NCBI GenBank assembly: GCA_964439595.1 | Contig: CAYTOK010000002.1 | Location: 62,001 to 126,000, forward strand | Source: CAIJXB01 sp964439595 | Lineage (GTDB): Bacteria; Chlamydiota; Chlamydiia; Chlamydiales; Rhabdochlamydiaceae | Direction of reading: 5' to 3' | DNA length: 64,000 bases | Shown here: piece after piece, positions 51,825 through 61,347 of the stretch | Position numbering within the stretch: position 1 is the stretch's first letter | Layout: the number at the start of each line of letters is the position of its first letter | The notes under the pieces: generated by a model | What the model was told of the DNA's origin: nothing | The model's input: the letters and a program-made list of their open reading frames with translations, nothing else | Database searches by the model: none | Translations under genes and position numbers: made by a program

Positions 51825-54644
51825 TTAAACAAGCTTAGAGTGGATGTCTTCTAGCTGCTTTTCTAAATGATCCCTTTCTCTTTGCATTTTTTCTAAAATC
51901 TCTTTAGGCGCTTTTTGCAAAAACTCTTCTTGACTTAGCTTAGTATTTAAAGAAAAGAGTTGATTTTCTATCTTTCCTTTTTCTTTTAGTAGGCGTGCCT
52001 TTTCTTTTTCTTTGGCCTCTTCCGGTAAAGGGATGAGGATTTGTAAAGAGGCTACTCTTTTTTTAGCGCTAAAGGCAGGCTCCTCTTTTTCTACTTCAAA
52101 ACAGATCGATTTTATTTTTACTAAAGCTTCTAAAATATGCTTGTTGTCTTTAGCTACTTGTAAGAGAGGATCATTCAGGCTTCCGTAGATCCATACATCC
52201 ACAGCAGTGGATGGTGGCAGCTGCATTTCCGCTCTGATGTTTCTTATTGCATGGAGTAGCTCTTCTAAAAAAGCAAAGGTGCTTTCGGCGTCTTCGTTTC
52301 TGTCTTTTTTTTGCAGTAACTTGGGGTAGGCCGCTACGATACAAGCTTTAGCTTCCAAGGCCTCTAAACACTCTTTTGTGTGAACGTCACAATCTTTGGG
52401 AATAGGAGCGTAGAACGCTTTTTTGAGTAAGGAAAAGAGCTCTTCTGTAATGAAGGGAGCCATCGGGTGTAGCAGTCTTAGCGAAGTGCAAAGCAAAATC
52501 ACTAAAAGCTTTTGTTTGTTTTCTTTAATAGCAGGAGTTCCTGCTTTTCCTAGAAGAAAGGGTTTGCTCATTTCGACATAATATGCGCAAAAATCCTTCC
52601 AGAAAAAATCATAAGCTTCTATTGCTGCTTTATCAAAGTTATACGTAGATAAAAGAGTGTTAGTATTTTCTACAGTGCGGTGTAGACAAGACAAAATCCA
52701 ATGATCTTCTAAGGTAAATAAAGATCTATTTAACCCCTGAGCAAAAGAAGCTGCAGTGAGGTCTTGTAAGTTCATGAAAACAAATCTAGCACCGTTCCAT
52801 ACCTTGTTAGCAAAATTTTTGAATTCTTCAAATTTTCTTCTATCTAGATCTATTTGTCTAGCTTGTGTAGCACTGGCACAAAGGGCCATACGGATAGCAT
52901 CGCATCCAAAAGAATCTATGATTTCAAGGGGATCTATGACGTTGCCTTTAGATTTAGACATCTTTTCCCATTTAAATTGGACTCCAGGAGGGAGAGTTTT
53001 TCCAAGATCGTAAGAAAGCCTTTCTTCTCCGAGGATATATTCCGTAGAGCCATCTTTTTTTGTTTTCCAATAAGACTTGCCGTAGATGAGTCCGTGAAGG
53101 AATGTCTCAGGGAATGGAACCTCTTTCATAACATAAGATCCCATTAGGATCATCCTGGCAACCCAGAAAAATAAGATGTCATGGCCTGTAATTAACGTGG
53201 CGTTAGGATAAAATTTCTCTAGGTCTTTTGTTTTTTCTGGCCAGCCAAGAACACTAAAAGGCCAAAGGGCAGAAGAAAACCAGGTGTCTAGAACATCTTC
53301 TTCTTGAGACCACTCCTCCGGATTTTTCTTTACTTCTTCCGGGACACCTTCTCCTGTATGGCACAGTATTTTTTCTTTATCTTTTTTATTATACCAAATA
53401 GGGATTCTATGACCCCACCACAGCTGTCTTGATATGCACCAGTCTCTTAAGTTATCTATCCAATGAAAATAGGTGCTTTCAAAGCTTTCTGGAATGAGTT
53501 TGACTCTTTTTTCTTTGACGGCGTCTCTGAGCTCTTTTTTAAAGGAGCTCATTTTTACAAACCACTGCTTGGAGAGCATTGGTTCAATAATTGCTTTAGA
53601 TCTATAGGAAATGCCTACTCTATTTTTATGGGGCTCTATTTTAGCTACAAGACCTAGTTCTTGCATCTTTGCAACCACAGCTTTTCTCGCTTCTTCTATA
53701 GTTAATCCAGCAAAATCTCCACCATTTGTATTGATTTTACCATCTAAAGTCATGATGTTAATAAAGGGTAGGTTATGGGTTAATCCCATTTCATAGTCGT
53801 TAGGATCATGTGCGGGGGTGACTTTAACGGCTCCTGATCCAAAATTTGAGTCGATGTGTCTATCTGCTATGATAGGGATTTTTCTATTCATAATAGGTAG
53901 TAGGATTTCCTTCCCTAGAAAATCTGTATATCTTGGATCTGAAGGAGACACGGCTACTGCTGTATCTCCAAGAAGGGTTTCTGGCCTTGTCGTTGCAATA
54001 GTTATATAAGAGCTGCCGTCTGCTAGAGGATATAGAAAATGCCAGAGAAATGTATTTTGCTCTTCATATTCTACTTCATCGTCTGCTAAGGCTGTTTGTG
54101 TGATGGGGTCCCAATTAACTAGATAGTCTCCCTGGTAGATGAGTCCTTCATCGAACATTTTTTTAAAAACGTGTTTGACCGATTTACTTCTCTCTTCATC
54201 GAGTGTAAAGCAAAGCCTAGACCAGTCAGCAGAGCATCCAAGCTTTTTAAGTTGTCCTAGGATGGCTTCTTGACTTTGATTTTTCCAGTCCCATACATGA
54301 GATAAAAACTCTTCCCTAGAAAATTCTGTTCTTCTTTTCCCTGTTTTAGCCATAAGCTGTCTTTCTACTACTGTTTGTGTTGCTATCCCAGCATGGTCGG
54401 TTCCAGGAACCCAAAGCACTTCAAATCCAGACATTCTTTTCCATCTAATTAAGACATCTTGGAGCGTGCTAACTAAGGCGTGTCCCATGTGAAGTACTCC
54501 AGTTACATTAGGAGGGGGCATTACGATAGTGTAAGAAGGTTTTGAAGAGGAGGCGTCGGCAGTTAAGCATCCCTCTTTTTCCCAGAAAGAAGACCACTTT
54601 TCTTCTATCAGCTTAGGTTCAAAGGCTTTAGGTAGTTCATCCAT
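51825..54644 (-). CDS. valS: valyl-tRNA synthetase
   Basis: This is a class I tRNA synthetase of 939 residues. The HIGH motif is PPPNVTGVLHMGHAL (about 43-57) and the KMSKS motif is WEKMSKSKGNVIDPL near 560. The editing domain includes TTRPETLLGDTAVAV and VTPAHDPNDYEMG. The anticodon-binding domain is followed by the ValS-specific C-terminal coiled coil (AKEKEKARLLKEKGKIE to LEKQLEDIHSKL). Start and length are normal. It is upstream of the serpin gene by 79 bp on the same strand. Confidence 0.98.
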   Translation of the reverse strand: MDELPKAFEPKLIEEKWSSFWEKEGCLTADASSSKPSYTIVMPPPNVTGVLHMGHALVSTLQDVLIRWKRMSGFEVLWVPGTDHAGIATQTVVERQLMAKTGKRRTEFSREEFLSHVWDWKNQSQEAILGQLKKLGCSADWSRLCFTLDEERSKSVKHVFKKMFDEGLIYQGDYLVNWDPITQTALADDEVEYEEQNTFLWHFLYPLADGSSYITIATTRPETLLGDTAVAVSPSDPRYTDFLGKEILLPIMNRKIPIIADRHIDSNFGSGAVKVTPAHDPNDYEMGLTHNLPFINIMTLDGKINTNGGDFAGLTIEEARKAVVAKMQELGLVAKIEPHKNRVGISYRSKAIIEPMLSKQWFVKMSSFKKELRDAVKEKRVKLIPESFESTYFHWIDNLRDWCISRQLWWGHRIPIWYNKKDKEKILCHTGEGVPEEVKKNPEEWSQEEDVLDTWFSSALWPFSVLGWPEKTKDLEKFYPNATLITGHDILFFWVARMILMGSYVMKEVPFPETFLHGLIYGKSYWKTKKDGSTEYILGEERLSYDLGKTLPPGVQFKWEKMSKSKGNVIDPLEIIDSFGCDAIRMALCASATQARQIDLDRRKFEEFKNFANKVWNGARFVFMNLQDLTAASFAQGLNRSLFTLEDHWILSCLHRTVENTNTLLSTYNFDKAAIEAYDFFWKDFCAYYVEMSKPFLLGKAGTPAIKENKQKLLVILLCTSLRLLHPMAPFITEELFSLLKKAFYAPIPKDCDVHTKECLEALEAKACIVAAYPKLLQKKDRNEDAESTFAFLEELLHAIRNIRAEMQLPPSTAVDVWIYGSLNDPLLQVAKDNKHILEALVKIKSICFEVEKEEPAFSAKKRVASLQILIPLPEEAKEKEKARLLKEKGKIENQLFSLNTKLSQEEFLQKAPKEILEKMQRERDHLEKQLEDIHSKLV

Positions 54645-54811
54645 GAAAAATCTCCGGTATGAGTATAAATTTTCTAAAGGATAGCATACATCTTATCGAG
54701 AAGTCAAAAAATAGACGTAATTAGTAAAATAAGCTTGAAAATTAAAATAATTTATATTAATTTTAACTTTGACGATTGACTGTATTAATAAGAGAGAAAT
54801 CAGGATGTTTT

Positions 54812-56083
54812 ATGACGGGTAGGGTGCATATACCGGCTGAATCATTAAATAGAGAGATTCAAAGCCTTCAAAAAGCAATTCAAGAAAAAAGCGGGTCTTT
54901 TTGCAACTGGATGGATTCGGAGTGTGCTAAGAAAATACAGTCTGTAGCTTCGATAGTACTTTCTGCTTCAGAAAGTAAGGTCTTAGACGATAAGGAGGCT
55001 TCGGCTTTTTTAGATGTTTTAAATAGCCGAGAATTTCAGATTTTAGCAGAGGGCCCTAAACATTTTGTGGCTATTAGAACTTTTTTTTCTCGCGTTTTTA
55101 ATGAATATTTTGGAACAACGAAGCCTAAAAGTTCTTGGGAATTTGCCAAGGAGCTTAAAGAAAAAACAGAAAGAGCTCTCTTAATAGAAAAACCCGATAT
55201 AGTAAAAGTAAAGAAGTTTGAGGACTTAGCTAAGGAATACAAAGCGGATATTGAACAGGCTTATAGAAGAGATCTCCCTTTAATACGAGATGGTTCAGCG
55301 AAGCTAAACGGGTTTGCCAAACTTCTTAAGGTTACGGGATCAGATATTAAGGTTGATTATGCAATAATTGATAAAGAAGAGGCTCTATCTTATGAGGAAA
55401 TGTGCTTAATAAAGGAACATCTTCCTGAGTCTTTACAGAAAAAAATGACAGATGCCTTTTTAGAGATAGATGTTTTGCGCAAGATAGCAGAAGAGATTAA
55501 GGGAGAAAAGAGGGTAAAGGGTCCTGAAAATCAAGATTTGTTCAGTGATGAAAATGACCGAGTTATTGTTCCTCAGCCGATGTGGGAAATAGGTAATATT
55601 GGGAAATTTTTAAAAAATATTGCATCTCCTTTAGTAGTTATAGAAAGTTCTGAAGAAAAAGCCAAAAAAGAGGCAGGATATAGATGCGCTATTTTGATTC
55701 AGAAAGCAATTGATAAAGTTAAAGTAAACTGCGAGTCTGAAGCAGTCGAGCAAAAAAGTACGTATCTAGGAAGTGAAAAGTTGAAGGCTCTATCTGAGGA
55801 TTCCCTTAAAAAGTTGTACACGCCTATTCCTTGGACTCTTCTATCTCTTCCCAAAATAGAGGGCCTGGGCCTAGTTGATCTACGCACATGTTTAGAAAGT
55901 TTTAAGACAAGTTTTGGGATGCTAGCAAAAAGGAAACCTTTTGCACCTATAACTTTAGAAGATGAGAAGCTAGAGCGTATGCAGCAGGTGCTTCCTGATG
56001 CATTTAAAGATAAAATTAACGTAATCTTTGATTCAGATGACTGGAAATTATGCATGGGTGAAGTAGAGAGCTCATCTCAATAA
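54812..56083 (+). CDS. tandem paralogue A of unknown function
   Basis: From the ATG at 54812, after AGGA, this protein has about 423 residues; the frame opens 12 codons earlier only with TTG. It is soluble and largely helical. It shares a region with the next gene: SREFQILAEGPKHFVAIRTFFS and SSWEFAKEL near residues 75-125 here match SKEFQVLLEGPRYFKPIKTLFS and SSWEYAEDL there. No signal peptide, membrane segment or known domain is visible. The tandem pair has a 14-bp gap and is probably an operon. An effector role is only suggested by the island context. Confidence 0.65.
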   Translation: MTGRVHIPAESLNREIQSLQKAIQEKSGSFCNWMDSECAKKIQSVASIVLSASESKVLDDKEASAFLDVLNSREFQILAEGPKHFVAIRTFFSRVFNEYFGTTKPKSSWEFAKELKEKTERALLIEKPDIVKVKKFEDLAKEYKADIEQAYRRDLPLIRDGSAKLNGFAKLLKVTGSDIKVDYAIIDKEEALSYEEMCLIKEHLPESLQKKMTDAFLEIDVLRKIAEEIKGEKRVKGPENQDLFSDENDRVIVPQPMWEIGNIGKFLKNIASPLVVIESSEEKAKKEAGYRCAILIQKAIDKVKVNCESEAVEQKSTYLGSEKLKALSEDSLKKLYTPIPWTLLSLPKIEGLGLVDLRTCLESFKTSFGMLAKRKPFAPITLEDEKLERMQQVLPDAFKDKINVIFDSDDWKLCMGEVESSSQ

Positions 56084-56097
56084 AAGGAGAATATTTT

Positions 56098-57369
56098 ATG
56101 GATAGTGTACATTCTGTTGATCCAGATTTTAGTTATGCGAATCAGCTAAGGGAGATAGTCCAAGCGAAAAAAGGACATGCGGATTATCAGACTACGCAGA
56201 AAATAAAAAAAATCATCGATAAAGTATTAGTGGAAGTGGAGAATGGTAGCGTTAAGAAGGCGGAAGTCGACGCTATCCTTACAGTTTTTGGCAGTAAAGA
56301 GTTTCAAGTTCTACTAGAGGGTCCTAGATATTTTAAACCTATAAAAACTCTTTTTTCTGCATTGATGACTAGATGTTTTGTGGATAAAGTTTTTAAAAGT
56401 TCTTGGGAATATGCGGAAGATTTAACAGGTACAGCTTTAGCAACGTTATATAAAAAAAGTCCGTCTATGGTAAATGCTATTGTATTGGAAGTGATAGCTA
56501 AAAAACATAAAGGGGCTATTTTAGAGGAGTATGAAAAAAACGAGAGTCAATTTAGCACGTTCAGTACCACAGAAAAAAAAACATTTTATTTTCTTTTTAT
56601 GTTGATGGGTTTACAGGAAAAGGTGCCGGAAATTTATAGAAGAAGCTCTTCTTTTTCAGACTGGAGTTTAATTGGAAATGAATACAAGAGTAAGCTTCCT
56701 CAGATATTTAGGGAAGATTTGCAGAATGCTTTAGACGGTCTAGAAATAGCATCAAGAGAAATTAAAGAAGAAGTAGAAATAGAAGCAAAGCAGGCCCAAA
56801 TTTCTTGGGGATATGTAAAAGAGCTGAGCGTTGCAGAGCAGATGAAAGCAAAGCACCGAGATATAGTAAAAGAGGTTGCTTTGCATCATAAAAAAGAATT
56901 TGTAGCTGCTTATGATAAACTAGAATTAGGTGTGCTTAGTCCGGAAAATTTTTCTGCTTTTTTACATGCACTTGAAACTAAAGAAACTTGGAATGATGCG
57001 CAGTGGAGAAAGTTTAATGAAATTTTTGATTCTGTAGCTGGATACCTTCCGGGAGAAGTCTTTGAAGAAATTGACTTAGTCAGAGAGGACTTACTGCATA
57101 GAGCTGAAGGATTAAAGGTTTTAAATAGTATCTTAGATTTAATGAGTGACATTAAAATTAGCCATCCGCTTGTTTATAAATCTTTAAAAGAGTTGCTTGC
57201 AATAAATGAAGATGCTCCTCCGACTCAGTTTTATCAAATACAGCAAAAGCTGCGCGCTTTCCAGAGGAAATTTGGGGATTTAGGAAAGCAGACCTTACCT
57301 CAAGACTTTGTAAATAAAGTCAAAGTTTTAATTGGCAACTACCCATTGTTGTTTTCGCAGCCTTATTAA
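56098..57369 (+). CDS. tandem paralogue B of unknown function
   Basis: This is a 423-residue soluble, helical, charged protein that resembles the preceding gene over the N-terminal third and in overall plan. The ATG at 56098 follows AAAAGGAG. The central and C-terminal parts (REIKEEVEIEAKQAQISWGY, LKELLAINEDAPPTQFYQIQ) have diverged from its neighbour. No catalytic motif is recognised. The pair probably arose by local duplication. The following 146 bp up to yicC hold no recognised gene. Confidence 0.65.
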   Translation: MDSVHSVDPDFSYANQLREIVQAKKGHADYQTTQKIKKIIDKVLVEVENGSVKKAEVDAILTVFGSKEFQVLLEGPRYFKPIKTLFSALMTRCFVDKVFKSSWEYAEDLTGTALATLYKKSPSMVNAIVLEVIAKKHKGAILEEYEKNESQFSTFSTTEKKTFYFLFMLMGLQEKVPEIYRRSSSFSDWSLIGNEYKSKLPQIFREDLQNALDGLEIASREIKEEVEIEAKQAQISWGYVKELSVAEQMKAKHRDIVKEVALHHKKEFVAAYDKLELGVLSPENFSAFLHALETKETWNDAQWRKFNEIFDSVAGYLPGEVFEEIDLVREDLLHRAEGLKVLNSILDLMSDIKISHPLVYKSLKELLAINEDAPPTQFYQIQQKLRAFQRKFGDLGKQTLPQDFVNKVKVLIGNYPLLFSQPY

Positions 57370-57515
57370 GGCTCGAGTAATCGAATCCTCAGATCTTTAA
57401 TTTTAAAAAATCATAAATCCTGTGTAACGGTGCTTTTTTAAGGAAAATATATGCATATTTTTCTCTTGACTTAACTGCCCCTCATCCTCTATAAGTAGAG
57501 GCCATTGGAGAGTGT

Positions 57516-58397
57516 ATGATTAAAAGCATGACCGGATATGGGCGCTATACAAGATTATCTTCTTTAGGCAAATGGCTTGTAGAGATTCATTCGGTAAATA
57601 AGAAAGTATTAGATTATAACATATTTATCCCTAGAGATTTACTGCAGTTTGACGTTGAAATAAGAAAGTGGCTTTCCCCCTTTTTTAAAAGAGGTCATAT
57701 TACTGTTAAAGTCTCTTGGCATCCTAAACAAGGAAACTTTGACCTAGAGGGTCAAGTTAGCTCTTTACATTCTATAAAAGAAGGAATGGAAAAAGCTTGT
57801 CTCGCAATTGGATGCTGTAAAGAAGATATTACCTTTCCTTTTCTTTATGAAGAGCTCAAAACACTTTCTTCAGTAGATTTTTCTAAAGAGGAAGATTTAA
57901 TTCGTAAAGAGTTGAAAGAGGGTGTGGAAGAAGCTATTAAAGGATGTCTTCAGATGAAAGAGGACGAGGGATTTTCTTTAGCGGAGTCTTTTGTCCAAAA
58001 TCTTTTTGAGTTAGAGCGGCTTGTTAAAGAAATAGAAGGTCTATCAGTTGGAGTAGCTGATCGCTATAGAAGCAAGATAGAAGACAAGTTGGCAGAGTTT
58101 AAAGAGGTTCTCGAAGCAGATAAAGAGCGCGTTCTTAGGGAGATGTTTTTCTATGCAGAAAAAGTGGATATAGCAGAAGAATTAGTGCGGCTTCACTCTC
58201 ATATTGAACAATTTAGACAGATACTTTTAAGTAAAGAAGAGAGTGTTGGCAGAACTATGGACTTTTTAGTCCAAGAAATGGGAAGAGAGGCAAATACGAT
58301 TTCTTCTAAAGCTGCCGAGTCTGCGATATCTTATCTAGCCTTAAAAATGAAAGGGGAAATTGAAAAAGTAAAAGAGCAGGCGCAAAATATAGAATGA
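57516..58397 (+). CDS. yicC: YicC family endoribonuclease-like protein
   Basis: This is a 293-residue protein of the YicC/YloC family, which has been linked to RNA cleavage and stress adaptation. The N-terminus IKSMTGYGRYTR and the paired HSVNKKVLDYNIFIPRDL are family signatures. The C-terminal domain ends in REANTISSKAAESAISY..LKMKGEIEKVKEQAQNIE, the best-conserved part. It overlaps gmk by 4 bp (ATGA). The yicC-gmk pair followed by rpoZ is a widespread bacterial arrangement. Confidence 0.93.
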   Translation: MIKSMTGYGRYTRLSSLGKWLVEIHSVNKKVLDYNIFIPRDLLQFDVEIRKWLSPFFKRGHITVKVSWHPKQGNFDLEGQVSSLHSIKEGMEKACLAIGCCKEDITFPFLYEELKTLSSVDFSKEEDLIRKELKEGVEEAIKGCLQMKEDEGFSLAESFVQNLFELERLVKEIEGLSVGVADRYRSKIEDKLAEFKEVLEADKERVLREMFFYAEKVDIAEELVRLHSHIEQFRQILLSKEESVGRTMDFLVQEMGREANTISSKAAESAISYLALKMKGEIEKVKEQAQNIE

Positions 58398-58999
58398 AAG
58401 AAAAGCTTATTGGAAATCTTTCTAGAGGGTTTGTTTTTGTTTTAAGTGCTCCTGCCGGAACTGGGAAGACAACACTTGTTCACATGCTTACTAAAGAGTT
58501 CTCCTGTATAAAAGAGAGCGTCTCTTATACGACAAGGACTCCTAGGGTAGGAGAGGTGCACGGGGTAGACTACTATTTTGTGAGCTTAGAAGAATTCACG
58601 AAAAAAAAAGCTGCAGGCGACTTTTTAGAATGCGCAGAGGTGTTTGGAGAGTGGTACGGAACCTCTAAAGAGGCACTGCAAAAAGTAGTAGAAAGTGGCT
58701 CTCATGTGTTTCTTGTTATTGACACGCAAGGAGCTATGCTGCTGCAAAAAGAGAATTTTCAAGCGATTTATATTTTTATAGCCCCACCTAGTATAGAAAT
58801 TTTGGAGGAGCGATTAATTAAAAGGAAGACTGAAGATGATGCCAAGAGGACTGAAAGGCTCTCGTGGGCAAAGAAAGAGATGGAGCGTTCTTCCTTTTAT
58901 GACTTTTTAATTGTAAATGATGATTTACAGGTTGCTTATAGTGTGTTAAAAAGCATTGTAGTAGCTGAAGAGCATAGGGTTGTTAAAAAAAACAGATAA
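58394..58999 (+). CDS. gmk: guanylate kinase
   Basis: Guanylate kinase phosphorylates GMP to GDP. It has 201 residues. The P-loop reads VLSAPAGTGKTTLV (about 17-30), with Ala-Pro-Ala replacing the more usual Gly-Pro-Ser. The GMP-binding SVSYTTRTPRVGEVHGVDYYFV and EWYGTSKEAL are standard, as is LIKRKTEDDAKRTERL in the lid. It is coupled to yicC by an ATGA overlap and is followed after 12 bp by a 74-residue gene. Confidence 0.95.
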   Translation: MKEKLIGNLSRGFVFVLSAPAGTGKTTLVHMLTKEFSCIKESVSYTTRTPRVGEVHGVDYYFVSLEEFTKKKAAGDFLECAEVFGEWYGTSKEALQKVVESGSHVFLVIDTQGAMLLQKENFQAIYIFIAPPSIEILEERLIKRKTEDDAKRTERLSWAKKEMERSSFYDFLIVNDDLQVAYSVLKSIVVAEEHRVVKKNR

Positions 59000-59011
59000 C
59001 AGGAGTGACAA

Positions 59012-59236
59012 ATGGTTAATACGAATTTACAAGAGTCAGCTAAAGACTTAACTACTGAAAATTTACGTAAAATGTTTAAGAATAACTTTGAGCTAGCGCA
59101 CTTTGCTATCCAAATGGGACGTTTTTGTATTCGTGGAGGACACTCTTCTTTAACGGAAATTTTAGATGAAGTGCGTAAACATCCATCGGAAGCAGAGTTG
59201 CTTGAGTTAGAAAAGCTAGAAGAGGGAGATAAGTAG
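59012..59236 (+). CDS. small protein, candidate divergent RNA polymerase omega subunit
   Basis: This is a 74-residue protein. The segment LRKMFKNNFELAHFAIQMGRFCIRGG aligns by eye with the conserved core of RpoZ (VEKIGNRFDLVLVAARRAR-type): a short helix, N-x-F-[ED]-L, a hydrophobic helix, then an Arg and a Gly pair. It lies after yicC and gmk, the common place of rpoZ. Chlamydia has an uncharacterised gene between gmk and metG, which is likely its counterpart. Omega supports folding of the beta-prime subunit. The call is a hypothesis from motif and order. Confidence 0.5.
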   Translation: MVNTNLQESAKDLTTENLRKMFKNNFELAHFAIQMGRFCIRGGHSSLTEILDEVRKHPSEAELLELEKLEEGDK

Positions 59237-59242
59237 TAATTG

Positions 59243-61291
59243 ATGGAAAAGATTTTAATTACCTCAGCTCTTCCCTACGCAAATGGCCCCTTACATTTTG
59301 GACATATTGCAGGGGCTTATCTTCCGGGCGATGCGTACGCTCGATTTAAAAGATTAGAGGGATGTGATGTTTTATACCTATGCGGATCAGATGAGTACGG
59401 TATAGCTATCACACTCAGTGCAGAGATGGTTAAAAGAACACCTAAACAGCAGGTTGATTTTTTTCATCAAATAAATAAAGATCTTTTTGAAAGATTGCAT
59501 TTTTCTTTTGATCATTATTCAAGAACTACTTGGAAAGGTCACGATGCAACAGTACAGGCCTTTTTTTTAGATCTTCTTGCTAATGGTCATATTGAAGAAA
59601 GGATGACTCATCAACTTTTTTCAGAAAAAGAAAATCGCTTTTTAGCAGATAGGTATGTACAAGGGATTTGTCCTAAATGTGGATTTGATAAAGCTCGTGG
59701 AGACGAGTGTCAGGTTTGCGCAGCTAGCTATGAGGCCACAGATCTTCTAGAGCCTGTTTCTAAAGTGACAGGATCTCCCTTAGTACTAAAAGAAACTAAA
59801 CATTGGTTTTTGCGCTTTGATCACTTTAAAGAACCTCTTTTAAAGTGGATAGAAGAGAAAAGTTGGAAACCTAATGTAGCAAACTTTGCCCTTTCTTATG
59901 TGAAAGATTTAAGAGCCAGAGCAATTACCAGAGACTCAGATTGGGGGATTCCGGTTCCTTTAGAAGGAGCCGAAGGAAAAGTCCTTTACGTGTGGTTTGA
60001 TGCTCCCATTGGTTATATTTCTGCAGCTAAGCAGTGGGCAGAAGAAAAAGGCGACCCGGATCTTTGGAAAAAGTACTGGCTTGATGAAAAAACAACCCTT
60101 GTTCAATTTATCGGTAAAGATAACATCCCTTTTCATTCTGTATTTTTTCCGGCTATGGTTATGGGACAAAACACCCCGTATAAATTAGTGGATCAGCTTC
60201 CTGCTAACGAATTTTACAATTTGGAAGGTAAGCAGTTTAGCAAATCTGAGGGATGGACAATTGATTTAGATGCTTTTTTTATGCAGTTTTCCGCGGATCA
60301 AGCTAGATATGCGATAGCATCTAACGCTCCTGAAAATGCAGATTCAGAGTTTACCTGGAAAGACTTTCAAAGCAAGTGCAACGCGGACCTACTTGGTAAG
60401 TACGGCAACTTTGTCAATAGAGTCCTTGTCTTCGTATATGAAAGAGCTGGAGCAAAAATTCCAGCTCTTATAGACCCCGATGAAGTGGACCTTCTTTTTT
60501 TAGAAAATAGTAAAAAGATTGTAGAAGAGTGCTCTTTAGCTTATAGCAAATTTCATTTAAGAAGAGCTTGTCAACTTCTTATGGAGCTTGCGCAGTTAGG
60601 TAATGTCTACTTTGATAGTAAAAAACCTTGGCACCTAGCTAAGGATCCAGGCCGCGTAAAAGAGCTTCATAATGTTTTGCGATGCTCTTTAGAGAACATT
60701 AAACTCTTAGCTCTTATTTCTTCACCTGTAATGCCTTCTTCTGCAGATAAGGTATGGGAACTTTTAGGCTTTAGCCAAAGTATGCAGAAGCTTGGCTGGA
60801 ATCATATTGTAGGAACACCTTTAGAAGCGGGAATTTTTCTTCCTAAGCCGCAAATTTTATTTGCCAAAGTGGAAGATGAGCTAATAGACAAGAAAGTGGA
60901 AGAGCTCCAGAAGATGGTAAAGCATACCGTTAAAGAAAAAACGGCCCCAGCGCATGTTCCTTTAAAAGAGCAAATTACTGTAGATGACGTAAAGAAATTA
61001 GATCTTCGCGTAGGGGAGATCATCTCTTTAGAGCGCGTTCCTAAAAGCAAAAAACTACTAAAACTTTTAGTGGATATAGGCTTAGAAAAGAGAACTGTTG
61101 TAGCTGGAATTGGAGAAAATGTAGAAGACATAGAATCCTTTGTAGGCAAAAAAATCATTCTTGTGGCTAACCTAAAGCCTGCTCTTTTAATGGGTATTGA
61201 GAGTCAGGGGATGCTTTTAGCTGCTAAGGGAGAAAATGGGTTAGAGCTACCTGCTTTATCTTCGAGTTTTCTTGGCGATATTGTTTCTTAG
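59243..61291 (+). CDS. metG: methionyl-tRNA synthetase
   Basis: This is a class I synthetase of about 682 residues from the ATG at 59243; an in-frame TTG one codon earlier is less likely. The HIGH motif is PLHFGHIAGAYL and the KMSKS equivalent is KQFSKSEGW. A zinc-binding knuckle is present (CPKCGFDKARGDECQVCAASYE). The C-terminal about 110 residues form a tRNA-binding domain of the EMAP/Trbp111 type (VKKLDLRVGEIISLERVP), so the enzyme is the dimeric long form. It follows the gmk neighbourhood as in Chlamydia. Confidence 0.97.
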   Translation: MEKILITSALPYANGPLHFGHIAGAYLPGDAYARFKRLEGCDVLYLCGSDEYGIAITLSAEMVKRTPKQQVDFFHQINKDLFERLHFSFDHYSRTTWKGHDATVQAFFLDLLANGHIEERMTHQLFSEKENRFLADRYVQGICPKCGFDKARGDECQVCAASYEATDLLEPVSKVTGSPLVLKETKHWFLRFDHFKEPLLKWIEEKSWKPNVANFALSYVKDLRARAITRDSDWGIPVPLEGAEGKVLYVWFDAPIGYISAAKQWAEEKGDPDLWKKYWLDEKTTLVQFIGKDNIPFHSVFFPAMVMGQNTPYKLVDQLPANEFYNLEGKQFSKSEGWTIDLDAFFMQFSADQARYAIASNAPENADSEFTWKDFQSKCNADLLGKYGNFVNRVLVFVYERAGAKIPALIDPDEVDLLFLENSKKIVEECSLAYSKFHLRRACQLLMELAQLGNVYFDSKKPWHLAKDPGRVKELHNVLRCSLENIKLLALISSPVMPSSADKVWELLGFSQSMQKLGWNHIVGTPLEAGIFLPKPQILFAKVEDELIDKKVEELQKMVKHTVKEKTAPAHVPLKEQITVDDVKKLDLRVGEIISLERVPKSKKLLKLLVDIGLEKRTVVAGIGENVEDIESFVGKKIILVANLKPALLMGIESQGMLLAAKGENGLELPALSSSFLGDIVS

Positions 61292-61347
61292 GGGAAAATC
61301 CTAGAATAATCCCCTGATTTCTTGCGCCTTTAACTCTTAAGTTAGCT

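Noticed and set aside
33625..57388. The 15-mer GGCTCGAGTAATCGA occurs at the group II relic end (minus strand, about 33625) and at about 57370 (plus strand)
   Set aside because: A few matches of this length are expected by chance in 64 kb counting both strands. No intron-like sequence surrounds the second copy, so an intron target site is not claimed.
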